In this document: positions 34,701 through 41,340 of the stretch, piece after piece
Layout of the letters: each line of letters starts with the position of its first letter
How positions within the stretch are numbered: position 1 is the first letter of the stretch
Origin: Mytilisepta virgata
Taxonomy: Eukaryota; Mollusca; Bivalvia; Mytilida; Mytilidae
Direction: 5' to 3'
Assembly (NCBI GenBank): GCA_028015205.1
Contig: CM051508.1
Span: 16,820,001 to 16,884,000 of the forward strand
DNA length: 64,000 nucleotides
Translations under genes and position numbers: made by a program
The notes under the pieces: generated by a model
What the model was told of the DNA's origin: nothing
What the model saw: only the letters and a program-made list of their open reading frames with translations
Database searches by the model: none

Positions 34701-37267
34701 TGACATATAATCTTTAAGATATACAGTAACATGTATCATTAACTTTATGATATTTAGTATTCAGCAGTGTTGCAGGGTTAGTTTCTTACTGGTCTCAATT
34801 AGCCCATATACTGTTTCGGACACAGAAGAGAAATTGAAAATAAATAAATAAGTGAAACTAACAAAACAAACAAAAATATTACAACAAGCAAGGGAATAAT
34901 AAAAGCTAAAACATCGAATGCTTGACATATAATTTTTTTCAAACATTGCAGTCACCATTATGGTTACCAAAGGAGTCTACTACCAATACGATTAGCACAT
35001 ATACTGTTTCTTGTAACTCCGTTTCGGGAACAGACAACACAGAAACGTACGTTGTAGAGTTGTTTAATACAATGGTAAGTATGTGTGTGTTGTCAACTAT
35101 ATTTAAAACAAAATTGTTCTAAAATTTTTAAACGATATATGCGAGTCTACCACCTTAATCCGAATTACCTTTAACGAATAGAGTTATACCTCAGACTACT
35201 TACATGGGATATTACGTCATATTCATGTTTCTTTACCAAACAGACACACACCATACGCACAAATGTGATCACAAATTTGTGAAATTCAGACATTATGATT
35301 AAATGACATAAAAGGAAAAGAAAAATTAAAAGGTGAAAGCATCCTCATGATTGAGTTCAGCATACTATAATTCTAAATGAAAGGAAGACCGATTTTGACG
35401 CCAACAAATTAAATATAGGCTATCTAACAAATATCATAGTTCATTGATTAATTTTGTAATAGATCTAGTAAGAAAAATGAACACAAAACTACACCATAAA
35501 CGTCTTGTAGGAACACAAAGAGCCAACAGAAGTGACAGTGTGTGTACCAAAAGCTAAGATAGGATTAGGCAAAGGTATTGAGACAGTTGTTCTGAGAGAC
35601 TTGGTTTCTGCTGTACTAGCTAATGATGCAAAAGGGCCCGTGACGGTAATGAGTAGGTAAGCTGTAGTAAATGACTCTTAAATTTAATTATTACTTAACG
35701 TGTAAGCGCAGAAGGGTTTTGAGAAAATTATACACCACAACTGTTCATTATTTGTAACGAGTGATCAAATGTATTTGCTCGTTAAATTGCATAGAACACT
35801 TTGAACTCGAGCACTGCTGATGAGTTGTCAGTCAACGAAATGGCCACAGAGTGCATCATATTTATTTCGGTATTTTGTTCGTTTTATTACGAGTGATTTA
35901 ATCTAATGTTAAGTAACAGAACCGTGCATGTTTTTTCTTGTCTGTTAATGAGTGCTAAAACTCTACCTTTTATTATTGAACTGTCAATGGAGTAAGGGTA
36001 AGGGCCCTGGAGAACTCCATAAACTCGTGTCCGGAAAACAATTCCCCTTTTCAACACAAGTGGCGATGATCTCAATAAACTGTGTAAGCAAGGGTTTGAA
36101 ATGTCAAGGTTATAATTTTGAAGTCCTTCGATCCAAAATGCGAAATATACTTCAGACTTACTTACGGAAAGACAAACTGCCTCAAAATACACAGAAAGAT
36201 ATTTGTTACACTGACGTTTCGGCATTTATTTATATTTTATTTTCCTACAGAGACGCTGCATCTCTTTGTGGTCTTTTCTGTACAGTGTTTAATGTCATAC
36301 AGCAGATGCGATTGGATGAGGAAGTTGATATATTTACTGCAGTCCGACAATTACAAGTCAGACGACCGGAATTGTGTCCGTCCATGGTATGCGCTAATGT
36401 CATGAACATTTTTCCGAACACCTATTGCTCAAATAATTACATAACGCCCATTTAAAATAATGTGACTGTATCTTTTGTCATTTACTACCAACCTAAAATA
36501 TCATTTGGTTTGAATGAGATCTTTGATAGTAGCTGATAGATTTATCTCTTATTCAGAAGAAGCACACACAATTTTCTGATATCTCATAAAAAAATTGTGG
36601 CGTCACAGTTTAAAGTTTGGTTGTTAGTCTTCAGATAACTATGAGTTAAATCTTACGACCAAAAGGAGTTGACATCCATCTGCTTTTAATTTCTTACCAC
36701 GTATAAAAAATCTTACTTGTTCGTAAATAGATTGTTGGTAGTTGGAAAGCCTAATTGTTAAACCTGCAAATTTAAAAGATCTGACTAAGACCTATTCTAA
36801 AATTTGTAAAACCATTATTCAAAAGATTTTGCACGCACTTTGTTCATATTTCGTGCAACCAACATATGGAATACTTAATTTAAAGATATGACATAGAAAG
36901 AGTCATCTCCCTTTACATTGAAAACTCCATACGAGAAATGTATTGGTCTATTTTGAAGCTATGATAAAAAAAAAGTCCAATTGTTTTAGTTGGATAATTT
37001 TGTCTTTCAGCTTAGAGGTGAAACAATTTAAATGGATGAATGTATTCACATACTGAAAAATAATTAGGTTTATTGGCGGTAGGATTTGTTGCCTACATTA
37101 TAAGCAGGTAAATGCAATAAGTTCTGTATAAGTAACTTTTATGGCAGCGTGTTTAAATCTAGCCTTAAGAGAGTTTTTATTTTTCATTTCAGGATGAGTA
37201 TCAGACATGTTATCAGGCGATAGCAGATCATATCCTTTACACCTCAGATCATGTGTACAGCAACTGA
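7323..37267 (+). CDS. Receptor-type tyrosine-protein phosphatase with lectin-like and EGF-like ectodomain (whole gene, 27 exons)
   Basis: I assembled 27 exons whose splice sites and phases agree; they sum to 1138 codons plus stop. Order: signal peptide (residues 1 to about 20), lectin-like domain (23-180), six EGF-like repeats (181-450), transmembrane helix (about 466-488), acidic juxtamembrane region, PTP D1 (about 585-860) and PTP D2 (about 880-1125). D1 has WPDHG (Asp 751), [11 protein letters not shown] (Cys 783, Arg 789) and a QTREQ Q-loop, so it should be active. D2 has [11 protein letters not shown] in place of the signature and should be inactive. The expected role is a plasma-membrane receptor that binds a glycan or protein and dephosphorylates tyrosines inside the cell. 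Exon 8 lacks a good donor because of a SINE, so the exact transcript there is uncertain. No vertebrate orthologue has this ectodomain to my knowledge. Confidence 0.85.
7390..9507 (+). other. Phosphatase intron 1
   Basis: The intron is 2.1 kb. It contains a LINE 3'-tail fragment on the plus strand at 7903-8265. A short hairpin, ATAAGAGCG and CGCTCTTAT around a CA centre, lies near 9385. No other exon is visible. Confidence 0.6.
7903..8265 (+). mobile_element. 5'-truncated non-LTR retrotransposon tail (LINE family, copy B)
   Basis: The stretch is collinear with the reverse complement of the element at 18771-19390. It shares TGACGTCATCAC-like, TTTGTTGAACTTCAC and CGTATACGGA blocks and the end TTGGTTTGCTCCTTAGG. 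Only the 3' non-coding part is present. Two short open frames over it have no coding meaning. Confidence 0.6.
9508..9729 (+). CDS. Phosphatase exon 2: lectin-like domain, first half
   Basis: TTTTTCCAG precedes the exon and GTTTGT follows. It encodes [36 protein letters not shown] and [10 protein letters not shown]. The AVDG and W.VDLG pattern is that of the F5/8C and fucolectin (FTP) beta-sandwich fold used in many lectins. An N-glycosylation site, NLT, is present. Residues about 23-96. Confidence 0.85.
10567..10662. repeat. 48 bp tandem duplication in intron 2
   Basis: Two adjacent 48 bp units, 10567-10614 and 10615-10662, share CAGAAAACAAGATAAACGGC and TCTCATCGCTG and differ at a few bases. 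It is a local duplication with no coding content. Confidence 0.8.
10930..11181 (+). CDS. Phosphatase exon 3: lectin-like domain, second half
   Basis: The exon runs from a TTTTCACATGCAG acceptor to a GTAAGT donor. It encodes [19 protein letters not shown], then [32 protein letters not shown] and LCEVEVYG. The GRYV..Y.ER and ELCEVEVYG blocks close the F5/8C-like fold. Three N-glycosylation sites are visible (SNTT, QNTT, RNGT). The canonical fucose-binding residues of fucolectins are not obvious, so the ligand is unknown. Residues about 97-180. Confidence 0.85.
12163..12300 (+). CDS. Phosphatase exon 4: EGF-like repeat 1
   Basis: This is a phase 1-1 exon between TTTTAAG and GTAGAC. It encodes [20 protein letters not shown] and ends [12 protein letters not shown]. 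The cysteine spacing and the G.KGD.C end are those of MEGF/PEAR/Draper-type EGF repeats. Confidence 0.85.
13050..13193 (+). CDS. Phosphatase exon 5: EGF-like repeat 2
   Basis: This is a phase 1-1 exon between TATATAG and GTAGGC. It encodes [19 protein letters not shown] and ends [12 protein letters not shown]. It is closely similar to exon 7 (type B repeat). Confidence 0.85.
14578..14715 (+). CDS. Phosphatase exon 6: EGF-like repeat 3
   Basis: This is a phase 1-1 exon between ATATACAG and GTAAGA. It encodes [17 protein letters not shown] and ends [12 protein letters not shown]. It is most similar to exon 8 (type A repeat). Confidence 0.85.
15281..15427 (+). CDS. Phosphatase exon 7: EGF-like repeat 4
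   Basis: This is a phase 1-1 exon after TTTTTCTTAAACAG and before GTAGGC. It encodes [19 protein letters not shown] and ends [12 protein letters not shown]. It is closely similar to exon 5. Several NNSS/NTT glycosylation sites are present. Confidence 0.85.
15690..16860. repeat. Array of about eight ~150 bp tandem units in intron 7
   Basis: Units begin near 15701, 15852, 16001, 16147, 16300, 16452, 16606 and 16750. Each has a version of CTGAAACTGCTTGGCCAAATG, then a GACAGGAAGCATCTATGGGA-like block, a CCCGATCGG block and ATGGCCGCCAT followed by TTCTTGTTT. The units are diverged from each other. A GTCCGTCC-rich leader at about 15636-15680 precedes them. The layout matches a repeat I recall as widespread in bivalve genomes. 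It is not coding, although frames run through it. Confidence 0.75.
17052..18457. repeat. Recent 703 bp tandem duplication in intron 7
   Basis: 17052-17754 is repeated at 17755-18457 with a period of exactly 703 bp and no difference that I could see. Both copies start CATACTGATAGGAAGAAG and end ACATTTTACCTG. The near identity shows a very recent duplication, or an assembly artefact. It contains no recognised gene. Confidence 0.85.
18771..19390 (-). mobile_element. 5'-truncated non-LTR retrotransposon with reverse transcriptase end (copy A)
   Basis: On the minus strand an open frame at 19379-19023 encodes the C-terminal end of a retrotransposon polyprotein. It includes [50 protein letters not shown] and [11 protein letters not shown]. 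This block follows the reverse transcriptase core in LINE-type elements common in aquatic invertebrates (known pattern, recalled by eye). The non-coding tail down to 18771 holds GGAGCAGGAACTGG and ends CCCTTAG. Further tail copies lie at 7903, 22045, 47525 and 63788. Confidence 0.65.
19809..19952 (+). CDS. Phosphatase exon 8: EGF-like repeat 5, 3' edge disturbed by a SINE
   Basis: The exon follows TTATCTATAG in phase 1. It encodes [20 protein letters not shown] and ends [12 protein letters not shown]. The normal end of these exons, CAG|GTAAG, is missing. The only phase-compatible GT is the weak AAAT|GTATGG at 19953, and joining it to exon 9 would create a TAA stop. An alternative is a donor at 19922 (GCGCA|GTAGGG, phase 0), joined to the fragment at 20737-20773, which keeps the frame. 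Skipping exon 8 also keeps the frame. Confidence 0.65.
19957..20287 (-). mobile_element. tRNA-derived SINE (family 2) inserted at the end of exon 8
   Basis: Read on the minus strand it starts in a tRNA-like region with a B box, GGTTCGATCCC, continues through GCCAAGCACGCGGCATCTAG and GTGTCCGAGTGAGGTGATAT, and ends in (ATCC)n. It is flanked by an 11 bp target site duplication, GACAAATGTAT, at 19946-19956 and 20288-20298. The duplication overlaps the last codons of exon 8. A second family member is at 32248. Confidence 0.85.
20737..20773 (+). CDS. Displaced copy of an EGF exon end (possible exon 8b)
   Basis: The 37 bases encode [12 protein letters not shown] and end ACACAG|GTACTAAG, a good phase 1 donor of the kind that exon 8 lacks. 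The protein matches the exon 8 end ([10 protein letters not shown]). With acceptor AAGAAAG| at 20736 (a poor pyrimidine tract), it joins in phase 0 to a donor at 19922 inside exon 8. That gives an uninterrupted 1140-residue protein. It may equally be a dead remnant of a lost type A EGF exon. Confidence 0.4.
21323..21420 (+). CDS. Phosphatase exon 9: EGF-like repeat 6 (short) and stalk
   Basis: The exon runs from TATTCATTTCAG to GTGAGA, leaving in phase 0. It encodes [19 protein letters not shown] and ends HAETGVCVM. It is a shortened type B repeat next to the membrane. Confidence 0.8.
22045..22216 (-). mobile_element. LINE tail fragment (copy C) just before the transmembrane exon
   Basis: On the minus strand it shares CACCTGGG-like, GGAGTTCG and TTGTCTTCCGGG blocks with the tail of copy A. 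It ends about 39 bp before the acceptor of exon 10, so it now supplies most of the 3' end of intron 9. Confidence 0.6.
22256..22374 (+). CDS. Phosphatase exon 10: transmembrane helix
   Basis: The exon follows CCGTTTTGGTTAAG in phase 0 and precedes GTACAC in phase 2. It encodes [15 protein letters not shown], then [20 protein letters not shown] and ILFRR: one glycine-rich membrane helix with a basic stop-transfer end. This places the PTP domains in the cytoplasm. Confidence 0.85.
22743..22776. repeat. Poly-T tract of 34 bases in intron 10
   Basis: Uninterrupted T run, either the poly-A tail of a minus-strand retroposon whose body I could not define, or a simple repeat. Confidence 0.8.
23146..23195 (+). 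CDS. Phosphatase exon 11: juxtamembrane
   Basis: This small exon lies between TTTTTCTATTATAAG and GTATGT. It encodes [16 protein letters not shown] after the split Arg. The phases (2 in, 1 out) fit both neighbours. Basic residues follow the membrane, then acidic ones. Confidence 0.75.
24207..24280. repeat. Short foldback element in intron 11
   Basis: AAGTTTATTGTCCCCGAGAT on the left is mirrored by GGTATCGAGGGGACTATTAA on the right with a loop of about 20 bases. Confidence 0.5.
24619..24878 (+). CDS. Phosphatase exon 12: acidic juxtamembrane segment and PTP wedge
   Basis: The exon follows TTTTTGAAG and precedes GTAAGG. It encodes an acidic, Asn/Ser-rich linker with [10 protein letters not shown] and [10 protein letters not shown], then [20 protein letters not shown]. 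The last block aligns with the helix-turn-helix wedge that precedes D1 in receptor PTPs. YENF fits the Grb2 SH2 consensus pYxN. Confidence 0.85.
25190..25370. repeat. MITE-like element (TCAAGA family), copy 1
   Basis: The segment starts AAGATACCAAGACTAAAACA and ends CTTGATATGGTCTTGTATT, which mirror each other, with GTCTTGACCGATCTTGATTG inside. It is related to elements at 27731 and 38515. Confidence 0.5.
25569..25656 (+). CDS. Phosphatase exon 13: D1 start with KNR motif
   Basis: The exon follows TTTTCTTTTAG and precedes GTAAAT. It encodes [20 protein letters not shown] and [13 protein letters not shown] takes the place of the phosphotyrosine-loop KNRY of most classical PTPs. Confidence 0.85.
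26079..26149 (+). CDS. Phosphatase exon 14: D1
   Basis: The exon follows TTTTTCTATAG and precedes GTGAGT. It encodes [20 protein letters not shown] and NFID, a classical PTP motif (DHSRV...DYINAN). Confidence 0.9.
26470..26506 (+). CDS. Phosphatase exon 15: D1
   Basis: A 37-base exon between TGTTTTGCAG and GTATTT encodes [12 protein letters not shown], matching the G...YIATQG motif of PTPs. Confidence 0.9.
26615..26974 (-). pseudogene. Decayed DDE transposase C-terminal fragment in intron 15
   Basis: A 119-residue antisense frame contains [40 protein letters not shown] and related text. This resembles the end of pogo/Tigger-like DDE transposases, where DVSVF.PVK..., a WY segment and VDLRL..MKPL.A.W occur in the same order (recalled pattern). 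No catalytic part is visible. It is an old insertion within the intron. Confidence 0.45.
26980..27077 (+). CDS. Phosphatase exon 16: D1
   Basis: The exon follows ACCATGACAG and precedes GTAGTA. It encodes [20 protein letters not shown] and [13 protein letters not shown], matching the QGP..TV.DFWRM.W and IVMLTNL motifs of classical PTPs. Confidence 0.9.
27453..27581 (+). CDS. Phosphatase exon 17: D1
   Basis: The exon follows TTTTAAATAG and precedes GTAATA. It encodes [12 protein letters not shown], the KC.KYWP motif, then [15 protein letters not shown], the beta strands before the WPD loop. Confidence 0.9.
27731..27896. repeat. MITE-like element (TCAAGA family), copy 2
   Basis: AAATCAAGATAACAAGACCA at the left end is mirrored by TTTGGTCGTGTTATCTTGAT at the right end. 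It is about 165 bp long without coding content. Confidence 0.6.
28521..28669 (+). CDS. Phosphatase exon 18: D1 WPD loop and catalytic Cys
   Basis: The exon follows CCTATATCACAG and precedes GTATTT. It encodes [16 protein letters not shown], with the general acid Asp 751, and ends SPIVVHC with the nucleophile Cys 783. The signature loop is split across the intron in phase 2. Confidence 0.92.
29453..29588 (+). CDS. Phosphatase exon 19: D1 signature loop
   Basis: The exon follows TTTTTGTAG and precedes GTAAGT. It completes [18 protein letters not shown] (P-loop, Arg 789) and ends DRMNMVQTR, the start of the Q-loop. All catalytic residues of D1 are present. Confidence 0.92.
30153..30299 (+). CDS. 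Phosphatase exon 20: end of D1 and linker to D2
   Basis: The exon follows TCATGTTTGCAG and precedes GTAAAC. It encodes [17 protein letters not shown], the helix after the Q-loop, then [15 protein letters not shown], a linker of the kind found between tandem PTP domains. Confidence 0.88.
31847..31940 (+). CDS. Phosphatase exon 21: D2 start
   Basis: The exon follows TTTTTCAG and leaves in phase 1 before GTAATT. It encodes [20 protein letters not shown] and [11 protein letters not shown]. Confidence 0.8.
32248..32571 (+). mobile_element. tRNA-derived SINE (family 2), copy with deleted B box
   Basis: It begins CGCCTCGGTGGTCTCGTGGT (A-box region) and ends in (CATC)n. It is collinear with the copy at 19957 but lacks about 30 bases carrying the B box. 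The target site duplication is CCTAAGGAATTTTAA at 32233-32247 and a version with one mismatch at 32572-32586. It lies in intron 21. Confidence 0.85.
32827..32900 (+). CDS. Phosphatase exon 22: D2
   Basis: The exon follows TTTTTGTCTTACAG and precedes GTACGTGAG. It encodes [20 protein letters not shown] and ITVP, matching the R..L.P....DYINA region of D2 domains. Confidence 0.85.
33761..33918. repeat. Foldback element in intron 22
   Basis: GTGAGTTATGGAATTTCTCC at 33781 is perfectly mirrored over 22 bp by 33876-33897. Outer arms (AGATTCTC and GAGAATCT) and inner arms (TTTTCTATTTTCAACACG and CGTGTTAAAACC) are also complementary. The whole ~158 bp can fold into one long hairpin. No coding content. 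Confidence 0.7.
34197..34331 (+). CDS. Phosphatase exon 23: D2
   Basis: The exon follows TTTTACATTTCAG and precedes GTAAAC. It encodes [39 protein letters not shown] and GDIES, aligned with the FI.TQ.P...TV.DFWR.... region of PTPs. Confidence 0.85.
34952..35074 (+). CDS. Phosphatase exon 24: D2
   Basis: The exon follows AAACATTGCAG and precedes GTAAGT. It encodes [12 protein letters not shown] and [11 protein letters not shown]. Confidence 0.8.
35511..35656 (+). CDS. Phosphatase exon 25: D2 with degenerate WPD loop
   Basis: The exon follows CGTCTTGTAG and precedes GTAAGC. It encodes [20 protein letters not shown] and ends [10 protein letters not shown]. Where an active domain has WPD/E, this one reads VPK. 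Confidence 0.85.
36251..36386 (+). CDS. Phosphatase exon 26: D2 dead signature loop
   Basis: The exon follows TTTTCCTACAG and precedes GTATGC. It encodes [20 protein letters not shown] and [31 protein letters not shown] replaces VHCSAGxGRTG: the Cys and Arg are lost. The [11 protein letters not shown] helix is typical of a D2 end. Confidence 0.88.
37193..37267 (+). CDS. Phosphatase exon 27: C terminus
   Basis: The exon follows TTTTTCATTTCAG. It encodes [20 protein letters not shown] and VYSN and ends with TGA. The QYQ.CY.A...Y pattern matches the last helix of D2. No clean AATAAA follows within 800 bp; a TATAAA variant is near 37330. Confidence 0.85.
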   Translation, partial: DEYQTCYQAIADHILYTSDHVYSN

Positions 37268-38514
37268 GATCTACTTCTTTATGACATAAGTTTTATTCAT
37301 GTTCATGTATACATATAGGAATTTAAGTTTTATAAAAAAAAAATCATAAAATTGCCAATGGTCGACGAAAGTTGGAAAATGTACTATTACTTATGTATGT
37401 CTCTTTTATAATAATATATACCATGGTAGTGGTTTTTTATTATTATTGAACAAAGACAATTTTTTATATACAAAATAATTACATGTTGTTTATATTTATT
37501 TCGCTTGTTAACAATCGATTTAATGCATTCCTTTTAACATCAGTCTGAGACCGTGCTGTTGATCCAGAAGCCAAGTAACAGTTGAGCGTATGTGACTCAC
37601 GATGGGTCTGTTAACTTGCTTCCGGTGTTTACGTTTGGACAAAATTAATGTTTCTTATACTAAATATGTGATAAATAATATCTTAATATAGTCATTTATG
37701 CTTTAAAAACTATGTCATTTTCTTCGAATTATCTCCCTTGTGCAACTTTAAATATCTTTTTTTATTTTTTTATTTTTTTATTTTATGATTGAGCATTCAT
37801 ATTTGGGTTGGGAATTAAGGGAAGCTAAGATATGAAGCATATGAATATATAACGGACAGAATATTATAGAAAATATCTGCATAAAGTCATTCTGCGTGTC
37901 GATGTTAAATAATATTGGCAGGGATTGGAGTTAGATAGGTCAATTCAAGTTAATTGATAGATTATAATCAACGCCCATCCCTCGAAAATAAGACTGTCCA
38001 ATATTCATTTATTACATTTTTATTTTATTTTTTATTTTTATTTATTTTTATTTTTTTTTTTGTTAAAAAGGATATGCAGAAAACTTTTTTTTATTTCCGG
38101 CAAAATCGTAGATTATTTCATTGCTAGCGTTTCCGGTCAATGAAAAACCAAATCCCTTTTCTAATGCACGAGTTGTTAGCCAACACCAAAGAAAGGGATC
38201 ATATGCACCAATACTTTTTTATATAAAAAAAAATGCTTGATCTGGAGCTATTTGAGCCTTAGATAGTTTTCCAGTTAAAACGAGCACATTCTGACCCCGC
38301 TATCTAAATTATGCACCGTCCTACCAATTATTGGAAGATTTAGCATATTGCCACTTTGTTGTTGATCATACTATACTGGGTTTATAGTGTGTTTTATAAA
38401 CCAGAGTGTCAGGATCGATAGCGGCCGGACGCGTCGGATTTCAATCCAAAGGATTAGGATCGGTTGTGCGGTGTGAACATATTGAAGGAAGTTTTATAAC
38501 CATTTGCTATACCT

Positions 38515-38691
38515 AAACAAATCAATATATCTTGCCTTGCAGTCAATCAAGATCGGTCAAGACCAGTTTAGATCAGTTCAGCACAGGTATTGTTTAACAT
38601 TGAATAATTCACTCTTAACATCTATTAACTGGTCTTGACCTGTCTTGATTGAGTGCCTTGTTTTGGTCTTGTTATCTTGATATTGTTTGAA
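38515..38691. repeat. MITE-like element (TCAAGA family), copy 3
   Basis: It contains CAATCAAGATCGGTCAAGAC and GGTCTTGACCTGTCTTGATT facing each other and ends TTGTTATCTTGATATTG like copy 2. The left terminal repeat is degraded. Confidence 0.5.
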
Positions 38692-39069
38692 ATCTTAGAA
38701 ATACCTTGAATTGGCCTGGTCATAAAGAGATGGTATTAACAAGTGTTTTTTCTAACGTCAGATGTAAAGTACTTCACGAGTGAGTAATAAACTGTTGTCA
38801 AAACAGTGGATACTAAAACATCCGCGCTATACATCAAGCCTTTTATGATAATTTTCACTGCCATATATTAAGTGTATATTTTATTAATCTTCAGATTTGC
38901 AGGTACCTTTGTATCGTCCATAATTATTACAGAATACGTATACATATGTACTTGCGTTCAGGGCAATATCACGATATTGACAATGTTAATTAGATTGAGG
39001 CAGTGGCAAACGAAAGCTACCCCAGCACTCCCAACATGTTGTATCCATGCGCACCCTTTGCATAGTCAT

Positions 39070-39770
39070 ATCTATGAATACAAGGCTTTAAATTCTCAAT
39101 TTCAGAAGTTTAACCGCTGTGGGCTTAAAGTTGTGAAAACCAAAATTCTATACCTTCTGCATCTGCATACAGTGTGTTCTAATACTGTATATAAATTAAA
39201 TGCAGAAAATGAAAAATGAGAGAGGAGTTTGGGGCACAGTTTTCTACATTCTATCCCTGTGGGCCCCAGTTTTTCAAAATCAAATTGATAAAATTGCAAA
39301 TCTAAACACAGTGTGTGACAATACTGTATAGAAATTAAATAATAAAATAAAAAATGAAAAAGTGTTTAGGTCACAAGTTGTATTTCCCAATTTTCGAAAT
39401 TCGACCACTGGCAGTCCCATTTTTTTAAAATAAAAATTATAAAACCGTATTGCACATTAACATATAGTATGTGGCAATACTGTATAAATATTAAATGCAT
39501 GAAGTTAGATTTTTTGAAACACAACATTTTAAAATCTTATTGCATATCTACATTCAGTATGTGACAATACTGTATAGAAATTATATGCATAAAATTAACA
39601 ATTATAAAGGAGTGTACGTCAAAAGCTTAAACTCCCAATTTTCAAAATTCGACCCCTGTCATGCCTGTGGGCCCAATTTTTTGAAATTCTACAGTCTTGT
39701 TGCTTATCTGCATATAGTATGTGACAATACTGTATAGAAAATTAAATACATGAATATAACTAGAGGATTT
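39070..39770. repeat. Tandem array, forward orientation
   Basis: About five diverged units share GTGACAATACTGTATAGAAA and a TCAAAATTCGACCCC-like block. The key motif recurs near 39173, 39313, 39470, 39556 and 39718. Confidence 0.65.
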
Positions 39771-39939
39771 CCAGGACCCTGTAACCTGCATTCAATTTGC
39801 AAATCAACAGCCATAAAAACACCCAAGAAACACACGTCTGTATTATCTGAAAGAACACAATCAAATAACGATGGCGACAAGCCTGGTTCCAATTATCGCA
39901 TATTACATGTTGATGTGCAATAAGGTTTTAGAATTGTGA

Positions 39940-41340
39940 TTTTTTAACACTGAGGTCCACAGGGGTCGAATTTCGAAATTAATTTTTCATTATATGCTTT
40001 TAATTTCTATACAATATTGTCACATACTGCATGTAGATGCACATTAAGGTCTTAGAATTTTTATTTTGACAACTTGAGGACCACAGGGGTTGTATTTCGG
40101 AAATAGTGAATGTAAGAGTGTGCCTTAAACTCCTCTTTCATTTTTATCTCGCCTGGGACGGAAGTCGCAGAGTGAGACATATGTAATACTATCCGTCGGC
40201 GGCGGCTGCGTCGTAAACTATTTGTATAAAGCTTCATATTCCAGAAGGTAGAAGACCTGGATGCTTCATACCTTGTATGCAGATACCTTATGTTATGAAC
40301 TTTCCGTCTGTCATATGTCCAAAGTCATTGGCCTCATTTTCATGGTTCAGCGACTGCTTGAAAAAAATGTATATTTTTTGTCATGTGAATTTCTCATTTA
40401 TTATGAATACTAGGATAACTATATTTGGTATTTAGTTTCCTTGGAACGTTTAAATGTCCGTCAGACAGGATTCACCTGACCTCGACCTCATTTCATGGAT
40501 CAGTGATCAAGGTTAAAGTTACGTAATTAGGTCCGTTTCTCAGATACTATAAGCAGTAGGTCAAATATATGTGGTGTATGGAATGATTATAGAGGTACAT
40601 GTCAGTCTGGCAGGTTTCATCTGGCCTTGACCTCTTTTTCATGGTTCATTGGTCACTGTTGAGTTTTTGTGATTTAGTCTCTTTTTAAATACCATAAGCA
40701 ATAGGTCAACTATATTTGGTGTATGGAATGATTGTACGTCTATCTGGCTGGTATCATTTGTCCTTAACCTCATTTCATGGTATTTTCATGGTTCATTTGT
40801 CAATGTTACGTTTCTCTTGTTTGGACCTCTTCTCAGATACTATAAGCTATAGGTCAACTATATGTGGTGTATGGAATGATTGTAAGGTGTGTATGTCTGT
40901 CTGACAGGTTTCATCTGACCTTGACCTCATTTTCATGGTTCGTTGGTCCATGTTAAGTTTCTGTTGTTTGGTGTTCTTCTCAGATGCTATAAGTAATAGG
41001 TCTGTCTGTTCATCCGTCTGTCCGTCTGTCACACTTTCTTATGACCTAAACTCCTCGTTCATTTTAACTTCATGCATTTAATTTCTATACAGTATTGTCA
41101 TATACTGTATTTAGATGCACGATAAGGTTTTAGAATTTTCATTTTAAAAAATTGGGGCCCACAGAGGTCGATTTTCAAAAAAGGGTGGGTTTAAGCTTGT
41201 GACCTTAACTCCTCTTTCATTTTTCATTGTATGTATTTAATTTATATAAAGGATTGTCACATACTGTATTTAAATGCGCAGTAAGGTTTTATAATTTTAA
41301 TTTCCCAAATTTGGGCCTGTGTTCAAAGGTGTAATTGTGA
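39940..41340. repeat. Same repeat in reverse orientation, interrupted by another array
   Basis: TTTCTATACAGTATTGTCAC-like motifs occur near 40008, 41080 and 41240, the reverse complement of the units at 39070-39770. Each is followed by TTTTAGAATTTT and an ACAGGGGTCG-like block. A second tandem family sits inside. Confidence 0.65.
40430..41020. repeat. ~146 bp tandem repeat, about four units
   Basis: TAGGTCAACTATATTTGGTG-like text recurs near 40556, 40701, 40849 and (partly) 40996. Between copies lie GACCTTGACCTC and TTTTCATGGTTCA. I recall this family as abundant in mussel genomes. Confidence 0.7.
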
